From JAAZMA01 sp036720245 (lineage in GTDB: Bacteria; Bacillota; Clostridia; Tissierellales; Tepidimicrobiaceae), in NCBI GenBank assembly GCA_036720245.1, contig DAIMNI010000047.1, forward strand, positions 1 to 18,302: DNA of 18,302 bases. Reading direction: 5' to 3'. The position numbers and the translations under genes are program-made. Within the stretch, counting starts at the first letter, position 1, and each line of letters opens with the position of its first letter. Below are positions 1-6,783 of this stretch, piece by piece. The notes beneath the pieces are model-generated. The model was not told the origin of the DNA, did not search any database, and saw nothing but the letters and a program-made list of their open reading frames with translations.

Positions 1-2
1 GT

Positions 3-950
3 ATTGTAAAATACAGTTTTACAGTAGATCCCCATTATATTTCTACCACTCTAACGGGTATTATTTTAGTGGTTTCAATCAATCTCCTATTGATGCTTAT
101 TTTGTTCTGGAATAATACACGAAAAATTGAAAAGGCGGTTATTCCTATTCTCCATGGAATTGACACCATGGCACAGGGATATCCCATTTCCCTTACAGAA
201 AAGGGAGAACTTGCCGAAATCAATGCAGAATTAAATCGTGCAGGGAGTCAGATGATAAAAAAAGACCTAGCACGGGCAGAGTGGATTAATGGAATTTCCC
301 ATGACATTAGAACTCCACTTTCTATAATGTTAGGATATGCTGGTGAAATTGAAGATGATGGACATTTATCAAATACAGTACGCTCACAAGCTGGTATAAT
401 CCGAAAGCAAGGTGAAAAGCTTAGACGCTTGATAGTAGACTTAAATCTTACTTCAAAGCTTGAATACTCAATGCAGCCCCTTAACAAAGAAAAGATTTAC
501 CCAGTTGAATTAGCCCGACAGGTGATAAGTGATTTTTTGAATAACGGAACAGATGAAAAGTACGATTTTAATCTACAAGCTAAAACGGATGCCATGTCTT
601 TAATGATAGAAGGTGATAATGCACTTCTTACAAGAATGTTAAATAATCTCATTCAAAATTGTATTTCACATAATCCTGATGGATGTAAGATATGTATTGA
701 GGTTCAGAAGTCAAATCATGGATGTATGCTCTCCATCACAGATGATGGAATTGGTGTTAACGAAGAAAAGTTAACACAGCTCAATACAGGAGGTTTTTCT
801 GATGAAATATATAAGGTAAATGGTGAAGCTATCCATGGATTTGGTTTACGTTTAGTCTATCAGATTGTCCAAGCACATAAAGGTAATATATCGTTTGAAA
901 ACATAAAACCCCATGGATTAAAAGTTGAAATCCATATACCTATCCTTTAA
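3..950 (+). CDS. Sensor histidine kinase, C-terminal part (cut by window edge)
   Basis: The reading frame is open from the first full codon at position 3, so the true start lies upstream; the GTG at 69 sits inside a membrane helix and is not the start. Order: a transmembrane helix (codons about 48-113), a short juxtamembrane linker, then a HisKA dimerisation domain with an H-box SHDIRTP (phospho-accepting His codon 300-302), and an HATPase_c domain. The ATPase domain shows an N-box (LLTRMLNNLIQNC), a G1 box (DDGIG) and a G2 box (HGFGLRL). It autophosphorylates on His and passes phosphate to a response regulator, which should lie upstream but is not in the window. The VanS/BceS-like layout suggests an envelope or antibiotic sensor, but the sensing domain is missing here, so the signal is unknown. 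The gene ends 11 bases before an inverted-repeat element. Confidence 0.93.
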   Translation: MVKYSFTVDPHYISTTLTGIILVVSINLLLMLILFWNNTRKIEKAVIPILHGIDTMAQGYPISLTEKGELAEINAELNRAGSQMIKKDLARAEWINGISHDIRTPLSIMLGYAGEIEDDGHLSNTVRSQAGIIRKQGEKLRRLIVDLNLTSKLEYSMQPLNKEKIYPVELARQVISDFLNNGTDEKYDFNLQAKTDAMSLMIEGDNALLTRMLNNLIQNCISHNPDGCKICIEVQKSNHGCMLSITDDGIGVNEEKLTQLNTGGFSDEIYKVNGEAIHGFGLRLVYQIVQAHKGNISFENIKPHGLKVEIHIPIL

Positions 951-961
951 ATGCAAGGGTG

Positions 962-1094
962 AATGCAAGGGGGACGGTTCTTTTTGCACGTCAAAATAAT
1001 TACCGTTTACCTTGCAGTTTCCCAAATCATATACCCCTGCAAATATTATAACTGGCAAATATTGGACTGCAAAAAGAACCGTCCCTAGTGCATT
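962..1094. repeat. Imperfect palindromic element with 18-bp inverted ends (REP/MITE-like)
   Basis: GGGACGGTTCTTTTTGCA at 971-988 is matched exactly in reverse complement at 1068-1085, 79 bases apart. Outside these arms AATGCAAGGG (962-971) and CCCTAGTGCATT (1083-1094) continue the symmetry imperfectly, and AATGCAAGGG is also present as a direct copy at 950-959. The interior holds shorter TTGC/GCAA repeats and no ORF. Arms of the type GGGACGGTTCTTTTT recur in clostridial genomes as dispersed elements (my recollection, not checked here). It lies between convergent genes and covers the stop codon of the DUF1667 gene. It may also act as a terminator, but I see no clear T-run. Confidence 0.75.
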
Positions 1095-1455
1095 AAGCTT
1101 TTCTAGCTGCTACTACATCTACTTCTAATCCTAAAATATTTTTTATAATCACATCTCCCCTTTTAATAGGTGATTCTACTTCAGTATTATTAAATATAAA
1201 CATAATTTCATCTACCATATCTTTTGGCACAACTCCTGTAGTTTTAACAGGTAGTCTTTTCATATTGCCATTTCTAAGCATTACTCTACCAGTCAATATA
1301 CGAGATGGTTCCACCATTTCCTTTATGCCAAATTCCATGCCCCTATTACAACTATTACCTTCTACAGAATATCCAGAAGGGCTAGAAGTATTTTTATTTA
1401 TAATAAGCTCACAGCCAATGGGGCAAACTTTACATTTTATTATATTTTTGTCCAT
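1093..1455 (-). CDS. DUF1667 family protein (four-Cys, redox-associated)
   Basis: A 120-residue protein with a Cys cluster C8-x2-C11-x3-C15 followed by C36 in a GNSCNRG motif, then the conserved SRILTGRV and LPVKTTG-VPK segments typical of DUF1667. In Firmicutes this family usually sits third in an operon behind a glycerol-3-phosphate-dehydrogenase-like protein and an NAD(FAD) oxidoreductase, and is presumed to belong to that redox complex. The four cysteines look able to bind an iron-sulfur cluster or zinc (inference). Here it stands alone in the window: the partners are not next to it on either side. An AAGGAG site lies 8 bases before the ATG. Its stop codon lies inside the outer arm of the adjacent inverted repeat. 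Confidence 0.85.
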   Translation of the reverse strand: MDKNIIKCKVCPIGCELIINKNTSSPSGYSVEGNSCNRGMEFGIKEMVEPSRILTGRVMLRNGNMKRLPVKTTGVVPKDMVDEIMFIFNNTEVESPIKRGDVIIKNILGLEVDVVAARKA

Positions 1456-1608
1456 ATTTTATTCTCCTTTATAATATCCACTTTATAATTATAGCATATT
1501 GATAAATTAAAAATAAGTGACAATTTTAAGATTTAGTCTTTTTACTATTTACAATGTATGAAATATCTAATAATCTATAATATAAGTAGACTAGAAGGGG
1601 GAAGGAAA

Positions 1609-1812
1609 TTGAATATAGAAAAAATCTGTCCTATATGTGGACAGGATAATAATTGCCAAAGTCATGAGAGAGAATGCTGGTGTTATCATATAGAAGTGCC
1701 AAAGGGCATTTTAGACTTAGTTCCAGAAGATAAAATAGGGAAAGCTTGTATTTGTAAATCTTGCATAGAAAAATATAGGGAGGGAAAATTAGATGAAAAT
1801 GTTTGTAAGTGA
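1609..1812 (+). CDS. Small cysteine-rich CWC-type protein
   Basis: A 67-residue protein. The TTG start at 1609 is chosen because GGGGGAAGG lies just upstream; an in-frame ATG at 1558 has no ribosome-binding site. Near its N-terminus is a CPICG pair, then a Cys before a CWCYHIEVP segment, and near the C-terminus CICKSCIEKY. This spacing matches the Cys-rich CWC family, a presumed zinc-binding domain of unknown role. Its last 20 bases overlap the start of the threonine aldolase gene in another frame, which implies translational coupling. No enzymatic residues are evident, and the function is unknown. Confidence 0.8.
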   Translation: MNIEKICPICGQDNNCQSHERECWCYHIEVPKGILDLVPEDKIGKACICKSCIEKYREGKLDENVCK

Positions 1813-2812
1813 TAATAATTCAGGGGCTCATCCAAAAATATTAGAAGCTATATATAATTGTAACAATGAACATGAACCTTCCTATGGAAATGATAAATAT
1901 TCAAAAAAAGCCATAGAATTATTTAGGGAGGAATTTGGAAAGGATGTAGATGTATATTTTGTAACTTCTGGTACAGCTGCAAATATTATTGGGCTAACTG
2001 GACTATTGCAGCCCTTTGAAGGGGTAGTTTGTGCTGATACTGCCCATATTAATACTGATGAATGTGGTGCCTTGGAGAGATTTGGCGGAAATAAAATACT
2101 ATATGTACTCAATCAAAATGGTAAAATAGGTCCAAAAGATATTAAAGACTTTTTAGGTTCTAGAGGAGACGAACATCAAGTACAGCCAAGGGTAATATCC
2201 ATATCCCAAATAACAGAATTAGGTACAATTTATACAATTTCTGAAATAAAAGCATTAGCAGATTTTGCCCATGAAAATCATATGTTATTACATATAGATG
2301 GGGCTAGAATTTCTAATGGGGTAGTAGCACTTAATTCTAGTTTTAAAGAGATGATTACAGATACAGGAGTAGATTTGCTATCCTTTGGAGGCACTAAAAA
2401 TGGTATGATTATGGGAGAAGCCATAGTTTCTTTTAACAAAGAAGTATCTAAAAATTTCAAATATATAAGAAAACAAGGAATGCAATTAATATCTAAAATG
2501 CGTTTTATTTCGGCTCAGTTTATTCCATATTTAGAAGAGGAAATTTGGGAAGAAAATGCTACAAACTCCAATAATATGGCTCAATATTTAAAGGAAGAAT
2601 TAGTAAAAATTCCTAATTTTAAAATAATAAACAAAGTATCAGGGAATATATTATTTGTTCAATTTCCAAAAGAATCAGGGGAAGCACTAAAAGAGGAATT
2701 TTCCTCTTATGAAATGGATAGAGAAAACAATATTATAAGATTAGTAACTTCCTTTGATACTACAAAAGAAGATATAGATAATTTTATAATGAGAATAAAG
2801 AATATTATCTAA
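1793..2812 (+). CDS. ltaE: Low-specificity L-threonine aldolase (PLP-dependent)
   Basis: A 339-residue fold-type I PLP enzyme of the beta-eliminating lyase/threonine aldolase family. It cleaves L-threonine or L-allo-threonine to glycine and acetaldehyde in the cytoplasm. Family marks: an N-terminal DNNSGAHPKI segment, YGNDKYS, the cofactor-ring segment TSGTAANI, DECGALE, HIDGARISN, and the PLP-binding Lys202 in SFGGTKNGM (codon 2396-2398). Length is normal for the family. The ATG at 1793 has GGGAGGG about 8 bases upstream; a second ATG at 1799 is possible but farther from this site. It overlaps the preceding CWC gene and lies 21 bases before the cysteine hydrolase, so the three probably form one operon. 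Strict substrate preference cannot be read from the sequence. Confidence 0.93.
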   Translation: MKMFVSDNNSGAHPKILEAIYNCNNEHEPSYGNDKYSKKAIELFREEFGKDVDVYFVTSGTAANIIGLTGLLQPFEGVVCADTAHINTDECGALERFGGNKILYVLNQNGKIGPKDIKDFLGSRGDEHQVQPRVISISQITELGTIYTISEIKALADFAHENHMLLHIDGARISNGVVALNSSFKEMITDTGVDLLSFGGTKNGMIMGEAIVSFNKEVSKNFKYIRKQGMQLISKMRFISAQFIPYLEEEIWEENATNSNNMAQYLKEELVKIPNFKIINKVSGNILFVQFPKESGEALKEEFSSYEMDRENNIIRLVTSFDTTKEDIDNFIMRIKNII

Positions 2813-2833
2813 TAAAACAAGGGAGGTATTCAA

Positions 2834-3349
2834 ATGAAAGCATTATTAATAATCGATATGTTAGAAGATTTTATTGATAAGGAAGGGGCATTGACTACAG
2901 GGCCATCTGGAGAGGGGATAGTAGATTTTATTCAGGAAAAAATTCGTGAATTTAAAGGAAAAGATTATCCAATTATTTATATTTGCGATAATCATGAAAT
3001 TAATGACAAAGAATTTGAAATGTTTCCAACCCATTGTGTAAGAGGTACTTCTGGTAGCAAAATAATTAAAGCATTAGAACCAAAAGAGGAAGATAAAATA
3101 ATTAGAAAAAGAAGATATAGCTCATTTTTTGGAACAGATTTAGATTTATATTTAAGGGAAAACAATATTAATGAAATATATTTAGTGGGGGTATGTACTA
3201 ATATATGTGTATTATACACTGCAGCAGATGCTAGAAATTTAGCTTACAGTGTAAATGTATATAAAAATGGGGTAGCATCCTTTGATGAAGATGCCCATAA
3301 TTTTGCATTAAAGGAAATGGAAACTACACTAGGCTGTAATATAATTTAA
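2834..3349 (+). CDS. Isochorismatase-family cysteine hydrolase, nicotinamidase-like
   Basis: A 171-residue protein of the isochorismatase-like fold. The catalytic triad can be assigned: Asp8 in LLIIDML, Lys92 in RKRRYSSFFGTDL, and Cys125 in CTNICV. Residues Asp52, His54 and His67 (CDNHE and FPTHCVRGT) match the metal-binding set of nicotinamidases, so conversion of nicotinamide to nicotinate in NAD salvage is the leading candidate. Generic amidohydrolases of this fold are the alternative. A strong GGGAGG lies before the ATG. It is the last gene of the CWC-aldolase-hydrolase group. The NudC and 5'-nucleotidase genes a few kilobases away also act on NAD or nucleotides, which supports but does not prove the assignment. 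Confidence 0.85.
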   Translation: MKALLIIDMLEDFIDKEGALTTGPSGEGIVDFIQEKIREFKGKDYPIIYICDNHEINDKEFEMFPTHCVRGTSGSKIIKALEPKEEDKIIRKRRYSSFFGTDLDLYLRENNINEIYLVGVCTNICVLYTAADARNLAYSVNVYKNGVASFDEDAHNFALKEMETTLGCNII

Positions 3350-3432
3350 AAAACTTTACAAAAAAGCCTTATATTATTTATCTATATATGATACTCTATA
3401 TAGTATAATAAAAATAGAAGGAGATATTTGCA

Positions 3433-4206
3433 TTGAAAGGAAATAAAAAGCTAATTTTATTATTAATTGTATTACTTAGCATCTCTTTTTTAGGGGGATG
3501 TAAAAAAGAAGATATAAAATCTGATGAATTGGGAAAAACAGATGAAATAGAAAAAACAGATGAACTAGAGGGAGGGGAAAATATGGCATTAAATCAGCTC
3601 GAACTACCAGCAAAAGGAGAGGAAATTGCTGTAATCACTACTAATTATGGCGATATTAAAATAAGACTTTTTCCAGAGATTGCACCAAAGGCAGTAGAAA
3701 ACTTTAAAACTCATGCAGAAAAGGGCTATTATGATGGCCTAATTTTCCATAGAGTTATTCCAGATTTTATGATTCAAGGTGGAGACCCACAAGGTACTGG
3801 AATGGGGGGAGAAAGTATATGGGGCACTCCCTTTGAAGATGAATTTGATATAAATTATCGTAATTTTAGAGGTAGTTTATCTATGGCTAATTCTGGTCCT
3901 AATACTAATGGCTCTCAATTTTTCATAGTTCAAAATGATGAAGTAGGAGAAGATATTATTGAACAAATGAGAGAACTAGGAAAAGAAAAAGGCTATCCAA
4001 AAGCAGTAGCCGATGCCTATGAAGAATTAGGTGGAGCCTTTTGGTTAGATTTTCATCACACAGTATTTGGTCAAGTATTTGAAGGTATGGATGTGGTAGA
4101 TAAAATTGCAGCTGTAGAAATTGGTGAAAATGCAGAAACTGGTGAAAAGGACAAACCAGTAGAAGATGTAATAATGGAAAAGGTAGAAATAGTAAAATAT
4201 AAATAA
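3433..4206 (+). CDS. Lipoprotein peptidyl-prolyl cis-trans isomerase (cyclophilin)
   Basis: A 257-residue protein. The TTG start at 3433 is supported by AAGGAG 9 bases upstream and gives a full signal peptide with lipobox LGGC (Cys23). A short acidic linker of about three TDE(I/L)EK-like repeats follows, then a cyclophilin domain (about residues 60-257) with FHRVIPDFMIQGGD, NTNGSQFFIV and the FHHTVFGQV segment. The motifs for prolyl isomerisation are intact. The expected role is folding of exported proteins at the outer face of the membrane. A TATAAT at 3404-3409 is a plausible -10 box without a convincing -35. An in-frame ATG at 3583 with its own strong SD could yield a cytosolic form lacking the signal peptide (see findings). 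Confidence 0.93.
   Translation: MKGNKKLILLLIVLLSISFLGGCKKEDIKSDELGKTDEIEKTDELEGGENMALNQLELPAKGEEIAVITTNYGDIKIRLFPEIAPKAVENFKTHAEKGYYDGLIFHRVIPDFMIQGGDPQGTGMGGESIWGTPFEDEFDINYRNFRGSLSMANSGPNTNGSQFFIVQNDEVGEDIIEQMRELGKEKGYPKAVADAYEELGGAFWLDFHHTVFGQVFEGMDVVDKIAAVEIGENAETGEKDKPVEDVIMEKVEIVKYK
3523..3575 (+). repeat. 18-bp tandem repeat in the cyclophilin linker
   Basis: Two full units of 18 bases, each beginning GATGAA (3523-3540 and 3541-3558), and a partial third (3559-3575). They encode an acidic/basic hexapeptide of the type DELGKT/DEIEKT/DELEGG, which forms the spacer between the lipid anchor and the enzyme domain. Such in-frame repeats can change copy number and so alter linker length. Confidence 0.55.
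3570..3585 (+). promoter_or_regulatory. Internal Shine-Dalgarno and in-frame ATG within the cyclophilin gene
   Basis: GGGAGGGG at 3570-3577 stands 5 bases before an ATG (3583-3585) in frame with the TTG-started gene. Starting there would give MALNQLELPAKGEE..., a complete cyclophilin domain of 207 residues without lipobox or linker. The site is as strong as the SDs of bona fide genes in this window. The codons GAG GGA GGG GAA could also simply encode the linker, so use of this start is an inference. Confidence 0.4.
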
Positions 4207-4222
4207 AAAAAGGAGAGATAAA

Positions 4223-4456
4223 ATGGGGGCATCATCAGGCTTATATGGAGCAATTGGGGTATTAGGACTTATTTTAAGAATAGCAAAGGAAATTTTTACA
4301 GTCGTATTATTATTTCAAGGTATTAGATTAGTCACTATATACATTAAGAAAAATAAAAGTGACAATATTTCACCCAAGGATGAAAATAATACTGCAATGG
4401 ATACGGAAACAGAAGTAGAAGAGGAAGTAAAAGGGGAAGACAATCTAGACGAATAA
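4223..4456 (+). CDS. Small single-pass membrane protein of unknown function
   Basis: A 77-residue protein, not recognised. It has a Gly-rich N-terminus, one hydrophobic helix (about residues 8-37) and a basic stretch (IYIKKNKS). A long acidic, Asp/Glu-rich tail follows (residues 48-77), probably cytoplasmic by the positive-inside rule. AGGAG lies before the ATG. It starts 16 bases after the cyclophilin gene and ends at a terminator, so it is the last gene of that transcript. Codon use resembles its neighbours. Confidence 0.7.
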   Translation: MGASSGLYGAIGVLGLILRIAKEIFTVVLLFQGIRLVTIYIKKNKSDNISPKDENNTAMDTETEVEEEVKGEDNLDE

Positions 4457-4457
4457 A

Positions 4458-4497
4458 AAAATAGGTTTTATCTAAAATTTTAGATAAAACCTATTTT
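4458..4497. terminator. Bidirectional intrinsic terminator between convergent operons
   Basis: A near gap-free palindrome: 20 bases at 4458-4477 pair with 4478-4497, with core AGGTTTTATCTAAAA on the left arm. A-rich ends on one side and T-rich ends on the other give T-runs in both directions. It separates the small membrane protein gene (plus) from the ABC permease gene (minus), whose stop codon begins 3 bases away. Confidence 0.85.
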
Positions 4498-4499
4498 AT

Positions 4500-5309
4500 T
4501 TACTCCTGCCATTTCATAAATTTATTTTCTAAAATGGCAATTAATTTATACATTAATGCAGAAATTAGAGCCAATATAAATACACTCATCATAACTAAAT
4601 CTAATTTAAACACTTGGCCCCCATAGACTATTAAATATCCTATACCTGCCTTAGATACTAAAAACTCGCCTACAATTACTCCCACCCAAGATAAACCAAT
4701 ATTTACCTTTAGAGTGCTCATCATAGTAGGGGTTGAATAGGGCAATACTACCTTTTTAAAAACTTGGAATTTTGTTCCTCCAAAGGTTTCAATTAATTTT
4801 ATTTTATCTTTATCTACAGAAATAAAACTTACATACATATTCATAATGGTAATTACTATAGATACTGTAATAGCCGTAACAATAATTCCAGAATATCCAG
4901 CTCCTACCCAAATTATAACAATGGGGGCAAGAGCAGTTTTAGGTAGGCTATTTAACATTACTAAATAAGGATCTAAAACTTTTGCCCAAAAATCTGACCA
5001 CCAAAGGCCAATAGCTATAAGAATTCCCAATATGGTCCCTGCTAAAAATCCTATTATAGTTTCAAAGACAGAAATAGCTACATGATAATATAAGTTCCCG
5101 TTTTTACTATATTGTAAAAACAATCTCCATATTTGAGATGGGGAACTGGTTAGGAAGGAATCTATTAAATTTAGTTTTGCAGCTAATTCCCATAGGGCTA
5201 ATCCTAGAATTAAAATAGATATTTGAGCAATAAAAATAGCTTGTTTTCTTTTCTTTAGTTTTTTCAGGTATTTACTATGTTCACTAGATATATTATTAGA
5301 CATGAACAT
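4500..5309 (-). CDS. ABC importer permease, SsuC/TauC/ThiX type
   Basis: A 269-residue inner-membrane permease of the BPD_transp_1 family with about six helices. It carries the EAA-loop signature (ETFGGTKFQVFKKVVLPYSTP) that contacts the ATPase. This subfamily moves sulfonates, taurine, nitrate or pyrimidine/thiamine precursors; substrate cannot be decided here. The gene overlaps the ATPase gene by 14 bases. AAGGAG lies 4 bases before the first ATG (5309) and 10 before the second (5303, MSNNISS), so the start is uncertain by two codons. No periplasmic binding protein gene is beside it in the window, which is unusual for this importer class. Confidence 0.88.
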   Translation of the reverse strand: MFMSNNISSEHSKYLKKLKKRKQAIFIAQISILILGLALWELAAKLNLIDSFLTSSPSQIWRLFLQYSKNGNLYYHVAISVFETIIGFLAGTILGILIAIGLWWSDFWAKVLDPYLVMLNSLPKTALAPIVIIWVGAGYSGIIVTAITVSIVITIMNMYVSFISVDKDKIKLIETFGGTKFQVFKKVVLPYSTPTMMSTLKVNIGLSWVGVIVGEFLVSKAGIGYLIVYGGQVFKLDLVMMSVFILALISALMYKLIAILENKFMKWQE

Positions 5310-6075
5310 CTAACTCCTTCCATATTTTATTAAAATAATATCTAAACTCTGGTGCTTCACGAGATTTAATAGGTGTTCTTATTCCATTAGGACAGTTTAA
5401 TTTTATTTCAATAATATCTTTTATAGTGGCTGGTCTATTGGAAAGAATAATAATTCTATCTGATAGGGATATGGCTTCAGCAATATCGTGGGTTACCAAC
5501 AGAGCAGTCTTTTTTTCCTTTTTTAAAATAATTCCTATTTCATCTGCTATAGCAAGCCTTGTTTGATAGTCTAGTGCAGAAAAAGGTTCATCTAATAATA
5601 ATAAATCAGGCTCTACAATTAGTGTTCTAATAAGTGCTGCCCTTTGCCTCATACCTCCAGATAATTGTCTAGGATACATATCTTTAAAATCACCTAGGCC
5701 ATAAGTATTTAACATATCTTCAGCATATTTATAGGAATCTTTATCTACTTTGCCCATAATCTCTAGACCTATTAATACATTTTGTAATATGGTCCGCCAT
5801 TCAAATAAATGGTCTCTTTGAAACATATAGCCAATATCCTTAGAAGGCTTTCCTACCTTTTTGCCATTTACTAAAACTTCACCAGAACTAGGTGAAATCA
5901 AACCAGCTATTATAGATAATAAGGTTGATTTACCACATCCACTAGGGCCTACAATTCCAAGTATTTCGCCTTCTAAAACAGAAAAGTTTATATCTTGAAT
6001 GGCTTCCATTTCACCATTAATTGTATGATATACCATTTTTAAATTTTTAACTTCCACTACTTTTTTCTTATCCAT
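5296..6075 (-). CDS. ABC importer ATP-binding protein, SsuB/TauB/ThiZ type
   Basis: A 259-residue ATPase with Walker A GPSGCGKST, Q-loop MFQRDHL, signature LSGGMRQR, Walker B LLLLDEP and H-loop THDIAEA. The sequence order and the C-terminal segment with NRPATIKDII match the nitrate/sulfonate/taurine/thiamine-precursor group. It energises the permease encoded just downstream, with which it is translationally coupled by overlap. A GGGGAG site precedes the ATG. It is transcribed divergently from thymidine kinase across a 122-base gap that contains no riboswitch-like structure that I can see. The ATPase motifs are complete, so the pair should be functional if a binding protein is supplied from elsewhere. 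Confidence 0.9.
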   Translation of the reverse strand: MDKKKVVEVKNLKMVYHTINGEMEAIQDINFSVLEGEILGIVGPSGCGKSTLLSIIAGLISPSSGEVLVNGKKVGKPSKDIGYMFQRDHLFEWRTILQNVLIGLEIMGKVDKDSYKYAEDMLNTYGLGDFKDMYPRQLSGGMRQRAALIRTLIVEPDLLLLDEPFSALDYQTRLAIADEIGIILKKEKKTALLVTHDIAEAISLSDRIIILSNRPATIKDIIEIKLNCPNGIRTPIKSREAPEFRYYFNKIWKELDVHV

Positions 6076-6111
6076 AACAAAACTCCCCTTTACAAGGACA
6101 TATGATACTTT

Positions 6112-6141
6112 ATAATATTCATTTGATATATTTTTTGTGAA
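6112..6141 (-). promoter_or_regulatory. Candidate promoter of the ABC importer genes
   Basis: On the minus strand TTCACA (6136-6141) and TATTAT (6112-6117) are 18 bases apart. The -35 box overlaps that of the divergent thymidine kinase promoter, so the two may compete for polymerase. Both boxes deviate from consensus. Confidence 0.35.
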
Positions 6142-6164
6142 TAAGACTAAAAAAATGATATAAT
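6135..6164 (+). promoter_or_regulatory. Candidate promoter of the tdk operon
   Basis: TTGTGA (6135-6140) and a perfect TATAAT (6159-6164) are separated by 18 bases, 34 bases before the tdk start. This is consistent with a sigma-A promoter. Confidence 0.55.
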
Positions 6165-6197
6165 AATAAATATCAATAAAAAGGGAGGAAAAGAAAT

Positions 6198-6782
6198 TTG
6201 CATCAATATAAGGGAAAATTAATTGTACACACTGGATCTATGTTTTCAGGAAAAACATCCAGTTTAGAAAAGGATATTAAAAGATTTAGTATAGCTAAAT
6301 ATAAAACAATAGCATTTAAACCAGATATAGACAGTAGATATAATAAAAATGAAATAGTTACTCATGATTTAACCAGTATAAATGCCATATTAGTAAAGGA
6401 TATTTATGAATTAACAGATTATGTGAACGAGTTAGAACCAGATGTAATAGCCATAGATGAGGTTCAATTTTTAGGTGGGCCAGTAGATAAAACAATTGAA
6501 GGTATCAATGAGTTTTTAAAAAGGGGCTTAACTGTTATAGTGGCAGGATTAGATATAGATTTTACGGGAAAGCCCTTTGAAGTGGTAAAGGAATTAATGC
6601 CTATTGCGGATTATTTATATAAACATCATGCAGTTTGCGTAGGATGTGGCTCCGATGCTTGGGTTAGTAATAGGAAATCTAAAGATAAAGAAAGAATAAA
6701 GATTGGTGCCTCTGATGAATATGAACCATTATGTAGAAAGTGTTTTTTAGAAGAGAAAAGGAAATATACTCGGGGGGATTAA
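6198..6782 (+). CDS. tdk: Thymidine kinase
   Basis: A 194-residue type II thymidine kinase that phosphorylates thymidine to dTMP in the cytoplasm (salvage). The P-loop GSMFSGKTS is at residues 13-21, and DEVQF carries the likely catalytic Glu88. The structural zinc is bound by Cys147 and Cys150 (VCVGCGS) and Cys179 and Cys182 (CRKC). Length matches the family. The TTG start at 6198 is supported by GGGAGG 9 bases upstream and by the family N-terminus; no closer ATG exists. Its stop is one base from the nudC start, so nudC is translationally coupled to it. First gene of a three-gene operon with nudC and a 5'-nucleotidase. Confidence 0.95.
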   Translation: MHQYKGKLIVHTGSMFSGKTSSLEKDIKRFSIAKYKTIAFKPDIDSRYNKNEIVTHDLTSINAILVKDIYELTDYVNELEPDVIAIDEVQFLGGPVDKTIEGINEFLKRGLTVIVAGLDIDFTGKPFEVVKELMPIADYLYKHHAVCVGCGSDAWVSNRKSKDKERIKIGASDEYEPLCRKCFLEEKRKYTRGD

Positions 6783-6783
6783 A

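Noticed and set aside
1558..1608. Upstream ATG extension of the CWC protein
   Set aside because: No SD before 1558. The TTG at 1609 has a strong SD and the Cys-rich domain begins just after it.
6076..6197. Possible riboswitch (for example TPP) between the importer genes and tdk
   Set aside because: The gap is only 122 bases and AT-rich, with no conserved TPP or other aptamer core and no stable stem seen on either strand.
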